In this document: one piece after another, positions 17,795-22,421 of the stretch
Numbering within the stretch: position 1 is the stretch's first letter
Layout of the letters: every line of letters begins with the position of its first letter
Source: Chara braunii
Taxonomy: Eukaryota; Streptophyta; Charophyceae; Charales; Characeae
Reading direction: 5' to 3'
DNA: 22,421 bases
Assembly: GCA_003427395.1 (NCBI GenBank)
Contig: BFEA01000070.1
Location: 975,786 to 998,206, forward strand
Notes under the pieces: model-generated
Database searches by the model: none
What the model was told of the DNA's origin: nothing
Seen by the model: only the letters and a program-made list of their open reading frames with translations
Translations under genes and position numbers: made by a program

Positions 17795-18012
17795 AACGTA
17801 ATAACCATCTCTTCATCTAGGAGCGAGGCCCCAGACCAGAGCCTCCTGTGCCAATTGTCGTGTTCGCCTTCCCGGCCCCTGATCTGGGGGGCCTATTGCT
17901 GGCCTTGGGTAGCGGTAATGCCATCACTGTCTCTTCATGATGGTACGGGCACCAAGCCATTGCGTCTTGTGTCGTTCGCCCTATTCCATCCTCCCGGCCC
18001 TTGATCCGGGAG
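17795..18012. repeat. Diverged tandem duplication, period about 120 bp
   Basis: Two units share GTAAT-CCATC, CTCTTCAT, GTCGT-TTCGCC and TCCCGGCCC-TGATC in order. The second ends with a perfect hairpin TCCCGG-CCCTTGAT-CCGGGA (17992-18011). Confidence 0.6.
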
Positions 18013-18333
18013 AGCTGCTGTGTCCATCCATTCTCTTCAACCAGATCACTGGCTCCTGCCCCTGCTGGTCCCACTAGCTCTGCACCCAATGGGTAAGTGG
18101 ATTGCAGCAACGGAGGGTTCACAGGGGGGTGCAGGAGGGCGGGAGACTCAAAATGGACTGCCTGGAGGTACCTGGTCTCAAGCTAGGTCCATGTACAGCC
18201 AGGGGGTCCAGCATTTTACAAACGCCAGACCCTCGGGAACAGCAAATTTTGACGAGTTTTCGGCCAAAAAACTCGGTTTCAATTTCGTTCAAAAAATAAC
18301 AGATGTCCATTTTGACGAAATGGCAGTTAGAGA
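18013..18333. other. Unrecognised; weak open frame
   Basis: A plus-strand frame of 146 codons (18020-18460) is open but has no recognised domain and enters the duplicated artefact region. Confidence 0.3.
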
Positions 18334-18667
18334 GACTTGGAGGGGCTGGGAGATTGGGGCGGAAGAGCTGTCGGGGGAGGGAAAGGCATTGCCAGAGGTG
18401 GGTACGCCGCGAGGGGAGGGGGAGCGGCAGCCATTGTCACGTAAGTTGCACCTGAGGTAGGCGATCTTCACTATCATCATCCTGTCTCTTATACACATCT
18501 AGATGTGTATAAGAGACAGGACTTGGAGGGGCTGGGAGATTGGGGCGGAAGAGCTGTCGGGGGAGGGAAAGGCATTGCCAGAGGTGGGTACGCCGCGAGG
18601 GGAGGGGGAGCGGCAGCCATTGTCACGTAAGTTGCACCTGAGGTAGGCGATCTTCACTATCATCATC
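18334..18667. other. Assembly artefact: 148-bp duplication around a Nextera junction
   Basis: 18334-18481 and 18520-18667 are identical 148-bp copies. Between them are exactly CTGTCTCTTATACACATCT (18482-18500) and its reverse complement AGATGTGTATAAGAGACAG (18501-18519). These are the 19-bp Tn5 mosaic ends used in Nextera libraries, joined as in a mate-pair circularisation adapter. No transposase, IS50 sequence or target duplication accompanies them. The native sequence most likely runs from 18481 directly to 18668. Confidence 0.93.
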
Positions 18668-18712
18668 AGCAGCAGCAGCACCAGAAGTTCGAGATTTGCT
18701 GGAGTTTGGGAT

Positions 18713-18940
18713 ATGGAAGAGACGCCGGGTGTATTCTTCCAGATTTGTGCTCTTTTGTCCACCCTTCTAGAGTTGCTTAATTATGTGCTATCGGATCATC
18801 AATCTCCTTCTCCTCCTCCACCCAGTACTCCTCCCCTTCCCTCTCTTGCTTCCTCCTCTTCTTCCTCCCCCTCCTTCTCAGCCCTTGATTCCTGTGCCTT
18901 TTTTACTCCTCGCCCTTTCATGATGGAAAGGGTGAGGGGA
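18713..18940 (+). CDS. Hypothetical N-terminal frame, possible first exon
   Basis: An ATG at 18713 opens a frame starting MEETPGVFFQICALLSTLLE, a plausible amphipathic helix, followed by a Ser/Pro-rich low-complexity stretch to about residue 60. The frame stays open to 19276, but its last part runs into an R1 fragment (19219-19288), so a natural product would have to end or be spliced earlier. A weak donor-like GGGTGAGG lies at 18930-18937. A CAG run (18667-18680) precedes the ATG. No family recognised, and chance or a pseudogene is equally possible. Confidence 0.2.
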
Positions 18941-19218
18941 TGTAGGAGTGGAGCTGTTTGGGGGGCCACGGGCGGAGGGAAGTGGGAAGGCGGTGCTGGA
19001 AGAAGGACGCCTTTATCCCAACTTCTGGTGCCCACACCTGCCACCCCTTCCACCATACCATCCGTCTGTCCTTTCCTGCTGATATCAACTTTGGTTTCCT
19101 CTAAGAAAATAACATGTATGTGTTGCCCGAGGACCCGCCATCCCATATCGGATTCCTTCTTTTTTGCACATTCAGTTGTATCTCAAGTTCTTTTGTATAT
19201 GTTCTCAAATAAGTTCCA
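18941..19218. other. Unrecognised; purine/pyrimidine-biased
   Basis: GGAGG-rich then mixed sequence with no supported feature. Confidence 0.4.
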
Positions 19219-19288
19219 AATGGGACGCTGGGCCCGGTTCCCAGCAGGGCCAGCATGTGCGGCTCCCCACGAATAGATTGGAGCAGAT
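19219..19288 (+). mobile_element. R1 3' module fragment
   Basis: ATGGGACGCTGGGCCCGGTT, CCCAGCAGGGCCAGCATGTG and GGCTCCCCACGAATAGATTG match the R1 3' module, with about six extra bases in the core. No A tail follows. TGTATCTCAAGTTC just upstream (about 19178) may be the outer R1 3' region. Confidence 0.65.
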
Positions 19289-19599
19289 GCCTCTCACATT
19301 GCATGTGACGGCAACAATGGATGCTGCCAAACGTAGTACCCCTCATTTGTTTCTCACCCGAAACGGCGCTCTGTCCCACATGCTAACAGGGGGCGTTATT
19401 TCAAAATTTTCACAGGAACTGTCATATGGGCTGGAATCTCTGGGTCTTGTCCTGATTTTTTCGGTGTGATATTTATGTGCTTTATTAAGTTTATTTTTAT
19501 TTTTCTTCCAAAAAAAGGGAGTATAGTATATCATCACAAGCTGGGAAACGGGCCCAGCGTCCCTCACATCAACTTGAATGGCCACGGCCTCCAGGGATG
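19289..19599. other. Unrecognised, with a second R1 scrap
   Basis: GCTGGGAAACGGGCCCAGC (19540-19558) followed by GTCCCT is a reverse-oriented remnant of the R1 core. The remainder has no feature I can support. Confidence 0.4.
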
Positions 19600-20035
19600 A
19601 ACCAGGCTCTCCGACCTGGAATAACCCCACCGCGGCTGAGTCGCATCACTAATTAACTTCACACACTAATTAGCCTAATTAGCTTAACCTCAGTAACCCT
19701 AACACTAAAGCACAAACCAAACTCAGTCACACCATTAACTAACATCACATCCTAACTATCTATAATTATCTCTAATTAACATCGATAACCCTAACACTAA
19801 AGCACAAACAAACTAGCGTCTATTAAACTTTATTCACCGAAGTCTAAGCCCTCCGGCCTGGGATAAACCCACCATGGCTGAGTCACACCATTCTTAACAG
19901 TGTTAAATGTAATTAACATCACCCTTATTATTTCTAATTACCGTCAGTAACCCTAACACTAAGGCACAAACCAACCAGTGTCTAATAAACTTTAAACACC
20001 CAAGTCTGAACCCTGAAGTAATCCTAACCCTTAAG
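19600..20035. repeat. AT-rich satellite-like tandem repeat
   Basis: Three diverged units share TAACCCTAACACTAAAGCAC (near 19694, 19786 and 19949). Two units share GTCTA-TAAACTTTA (19818 and 19979) and CCTGG-ATAA-CCCACC-GGCTGAGTC (19615 and 19857). Spacing varies from about 90 to 240 bp, so the array has internal deletions. Confidence 0.7.
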
Positions 20036-20280
20036 GAGCATTGGCCGCGGCGGGAGGCCGGTGGTCCGCTGCGCGCCGGAATCGGGTTCAACTTTTGATG
20101 CGGGCTGGGGGATGAAGGCGATCGAGGGAGCGGCTGTGTGCAGAGCGGTGCGCGTACCGAATTGTTCACAGCGCGCCAAAGAACGAAAGAGCGCGCCCAC
20201 AAGGCCGTGCGGCGGCGGGCGTCGATAAGAGGGAACATCTCGAAGCGCCCGCCGTCGGATAGCAAGAATGCGTCGTTTTC
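20036..20280. other. CpG-rich patch
   Basis: A sharp switch to GC- and CpG-rich DNA (GCGCGCC, GGCGGCGGGCG and similar). No RNA or protein gene could be identified. Confidence 0.35.
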
Positions 20281-20284
20281 CTTT

Positions 20285-20475
20285 TTTCTTTTCTTTTTAT
20301 TTCGTTTTTCACTCGCTTTTCTTTTGGTTTCTTTTTTTTTTCGTTTGTCAGTCGCATTTCTTTTCGCGGAAAAGACTTTTCATTTCTTTTTATTTCGTTT
20401 TTCACTCGCTTTTCTTTTCATTTCTTTTTTTTTTCTGTTTGGCAGTCGCTTTTCTTTTCGCGGAAAAGACGAAGC
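20285..20475. repeat. T-rich tandem duplication, period about 94 bp
   Basis: TTTCGTTTTTCACTCGCTTT and CAGTCGC-TTTCTTTTCGCGG followed by AAAAGAC occur twice in the same order (20300/20393 and 20349/20443). Each unit ends in the hairpin CTTTTC-GCG-GAAAAG. Confidence 0.85.
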
Positions 20476-20535
20476 GGGCATGGTTGTCCGGACGTGGCGG
20501 AAGACGAAGCGGGAAAAGAGAAAAAAGTTTGAAGG

Positions 20536-20660
20536 CCAAACACACGCCCGCCTGCCTGCCCCCACCTACACCCACCCACACTATATAAACACACGCCTGC
20601 CTACCTGCCCCCAGCCACACCCACACCCACCCACACCCACACACACTATATATATAAGTA
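20536..20660. repeat. Duplicated CACCCACAC-rich unit with TATATA
   Basis: ACACACGCC-GCCTGCC-ACCTGCCCCCA followed by CACCCACAC and ACTATATA occurs twice (about 20538 and 20590), the second with more CACCCA units. Confidence 0.75.
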
Positions 20661-20689
20661 AGTATTTGAAGTTCGGTTGCAGTGGTCAG

Positions 20690-20760
20690 GTTGGGGTTTG
20701 AACCCACGTATAGATTTTGAAATATTGAATTGCTCATTGAGATAACAATTGAGGTGGACT
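20690..20760 (-). mobile_element. Possible tRNA-derived sequence
   Basis: On the minus strand GTGGGTTCAAACCCC resembles a T-arm with box B, and ATCTCAATGAGCAATTC upstream could be a poor box A. It is a different sequence from the SINE pair at 14667-15095. Only the box B part is persuasive. Confidence 0.3.
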
Positions 20761-20947
20761 GGGTCCCTGTATGTTTTAGGGGACTGCTTTCTTTTGAACT
20801 GTATCCGCATCAGGCTGCTGGCACGTCAGGATGTGCCTGTGTGTGTCGAAAGCTAAGACCACCAGTCCCCCAGCTGCCGAGACCCCCCAGTCCCTGTGAG
20901 TTAGGGCCGAGTTCTACGGAGGGGCGGCGACCGTTCGTCACCAGCGG
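20761..20947. other. Unrecognised spacer
   Basis: Mixed GC-rich DNA before the 211-bp repeat array. No feature supported. Confidence 0.4.
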
Positions 20948-21581
20948 GTCCAATCCCGCCATTTGCAAGCGGTAACTTTGACGATTTTTGTAGCTCAGAT
21001 GATTTCATCAAATCGTCTGAAAATTTAAAGGTCCGTAGATTAGGTTGTCATATTTCAATGAAAAATATCAGAAAAAATAAACAAAATCGTTTGTACCGTG
21101 AAATAAACTCCACGCCGATTCATTTTTTTCGCAAAGTCAATTTTCGTGGCCCGCCCGGTCCAATCCCGCCATTTGCAAGCGGTAACTTTGGCGATTTTTA
21201 TAGCTCAGAAGAATTCATCAAATAGCATGAACATTTGTGGATCCGTAGATAAAGTGGTGATCTTTCAAATAAAAATATCAGAACAAATTAAAAAAATCAT
21301 TTTGATCGTGAAATAAGCACTGCGCCGATTCGTTTTTTTTTCGCGAAGTCAATTTTCGTGGCCCGCCCGGTCCAATCCTGCCATTTGCAAGAGGTAACTT
21401 TGGCGATTTTTGTAGCTCAGAAGAATTCATCAAATCGCCTGAAAATTTGTGGGTCCGTTGATTAAGTTGTGATCGTTCACAGAAAAATATCAGAAAAAAT
21501 AAAGAAAACCATTTTGACCGTGAAATAAGCACCGCCCTGATTCGTTTTTTTTTCACAAATTCAATTTTCAAGGCCCGTCCG
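20948..21581. repeat. Three tandem units of about 211 bp
   Basis: Units begin with GTCCAATCC-GCCATTTGCAA at 20948, 21158 and 21370. Each contains GGTAACTTTG-CGATTTTT, TAGCTCAGA, a TTCATCAAAT segment, AATATCAGAA-AAAT and GTCAATTTTC-TGGCCCG-CCGG in order. Units 2 and 3 are more alike than unit 1. The array ends near 21581. This may be a satellite monomer or a transposon subrepeat. Confidence 0.9.
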
Positions 21582-22134
21582 GTTTTCCGTTTTGTACTAC
21601 CGGTACCCATCGTGAAACGCCGCTACCGGTACCCCCGAGGTTTTTTACGCCGGGGGGACTGGTCGTCTAACGTTGCACAGTGTGGTAGGCGGGTCAATAA
21701 TGATTTTTTTTTTTTTTTTTTTTTTTTGAAGGCTCATTTTTTTAAACCACAACTCCCTCCGACGTCAAGAAATTCGGGGGACCGGTAGCACGGTTTCATC
21801 AGGGCTGCCGGTAGTATAGTGTGGAGAACCGAAAGGTGCTATTTCCATTTTGGGTCCCTATGGAATTTCCACCACATTTCAAAAATTAGCAAAGCAAATA
21901 AGTACCATTATGCTTTTGTTATGTTAATCGGGTTAACCATATTTATTACCATCATAGGTCTTTCGGACTTTATTTGCAAAAACTGAAAATGTGTTGAATT
22001 CCGAGAAACAATGCACGGGTAGACAGTGTGCGACCCTGCCTGACTCCCCGCGTGTGCGCCTTGAAGTTTGCTGTTTTCCGCTGCCGCGACCTTTTTTTTT
22101 CTTTTGTTTTCGTTATTTTCCGCTTTCGTAATTT
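21582..22134. other. Unrecognised, with CTACCGGTACCC pair and T24 tract
   Basis: CTACCGGTACCC occurs at about 21597 and 21623. A T24 run lies at 21704-21727. No gene recognised. Confidence 0.45.
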
Positions 22135-22147
22135 AAAAAAAAAAAAA
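22135..22147. repeat. Poly(A) tract
   Basis: Thirteen A residues. Confidence 0.9.
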
Positions 22148-22184
22148 TTCCCGTCGCGGGCTCTTTTTAATTTTGTTGCAAACA

Positions 22185-22421
22185 CAGTCACAAACACGTG
22201 AAACGCACACAAACACGGGGGCACACACACACATACACAGACACATAGACAGACAGACATACACACACACAAACACACAAACACACAAACATACAAACAC
22301 ACAAACACACAAACACACAAACACACAAACACACACACCCATGCACACGAGCCACCCACCCACCCACGCACACCAGCCACCCACCCACCCACCCACTCAC
22401 GCACACCACCCAACCACGCAC
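22185..22421. repeat. CA/CACAAACA and CCACCCAC microsatellites
   Basis: CA-rich repeats shift to an ACACACAA octamer array (about 22262-22337) and then to CCACCCAC repeats up to the window end. Cys/Val- and Gly/Trp-rich frames on the minus strand are translation of the repeats. Confidence 0.9.

Noticed and set aside
18482-18519. Natural Tn5/IS50-type insertion
   Set aside because: Only two 19-bp mosaic ends joined head to head are present, with no transposase. The flanking duplication is 148 bp rather than the 9 bp Tn5 makes.

Overview
The window looks like repeat-dense, gene-poor nuclear DNA of a green-lineage (streptophyte) eukaryote. Three things point there: a fragment of plant/charophyte-type mitochondrial nad3 (9123-9266), a degenerate block of the plant-type telomere unit CCCTAAA (13511-13740), and a decayed Penelope-like reverse transcriptase (1530-3317). 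From memory, that reverse transcriptase resembles proteins abundant in the stonewort Chara braunii. A Chara-like alga is my best guess, but it is an inference. Nothing suggests prokaryotic DNA: there are no operons, no ribosome binding sites, many homopolymers and microsatellites, and a scaffold gap.

Layout. 1-760: AT-rich DNA with a short GC-rich duplicated motif split by a T20 tract. 760-4380: a dead Penelope-like element, with a 5' region, an RT pseudogene kept in one frame but broken by eight stops, a T-rich 3' region, and a hammerhead-ribozyme-like hairpin at 4125-4173. 4551-5130: a minus-strand copy of a composite poly(A) retroposon called R1 here. 5265-5975: a 360-bp C-rich tandem duplication. 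6150-7030: a GAT minisatellite with CCCTG-type spacers. 7030-8470: mostly unrecognised, with a small Cys-motif reading frame and an inverted/direct repeat cluster. 8468-10772: four further R1 copies or pieces, with the nad3 fragment between them. 10773-11275: a run of N flanked by inward-facing R1 copies. 11276-13500: R1 3' ends and a 160-bp tandem duplication. 13511-13740: interstitial telomere-like DNA. 14667-15243: two tRNA-derived SINEs beside a CA/GA microsatellite. 15740-16260: R1 pieces and a 90-bp hairpin-poly(A) insertion with a 23-bp target duplication. 17200-18012: several short tandem duplications. 18334-18667: a 148-bp duplication around a synthetic Tn5/Nextera junction, an assembly artefact. 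19600-22421: satellite-like tandem repeats and microsatellites.

I find no convincing intact protein gene. The common theme is retroposition. R1 copies, the small hairpin element and perhaps a bare T20 tract carry A/T tails, and several have flanking direct repeats, so they may share one LINE- or Penelope-type machinery. The strongest items for follow-up are R1, the 90-bp hairpin element, the hammerhead-like motif behind the reverse transcriptase, the mitochondrial insertion and the adapter artefact.
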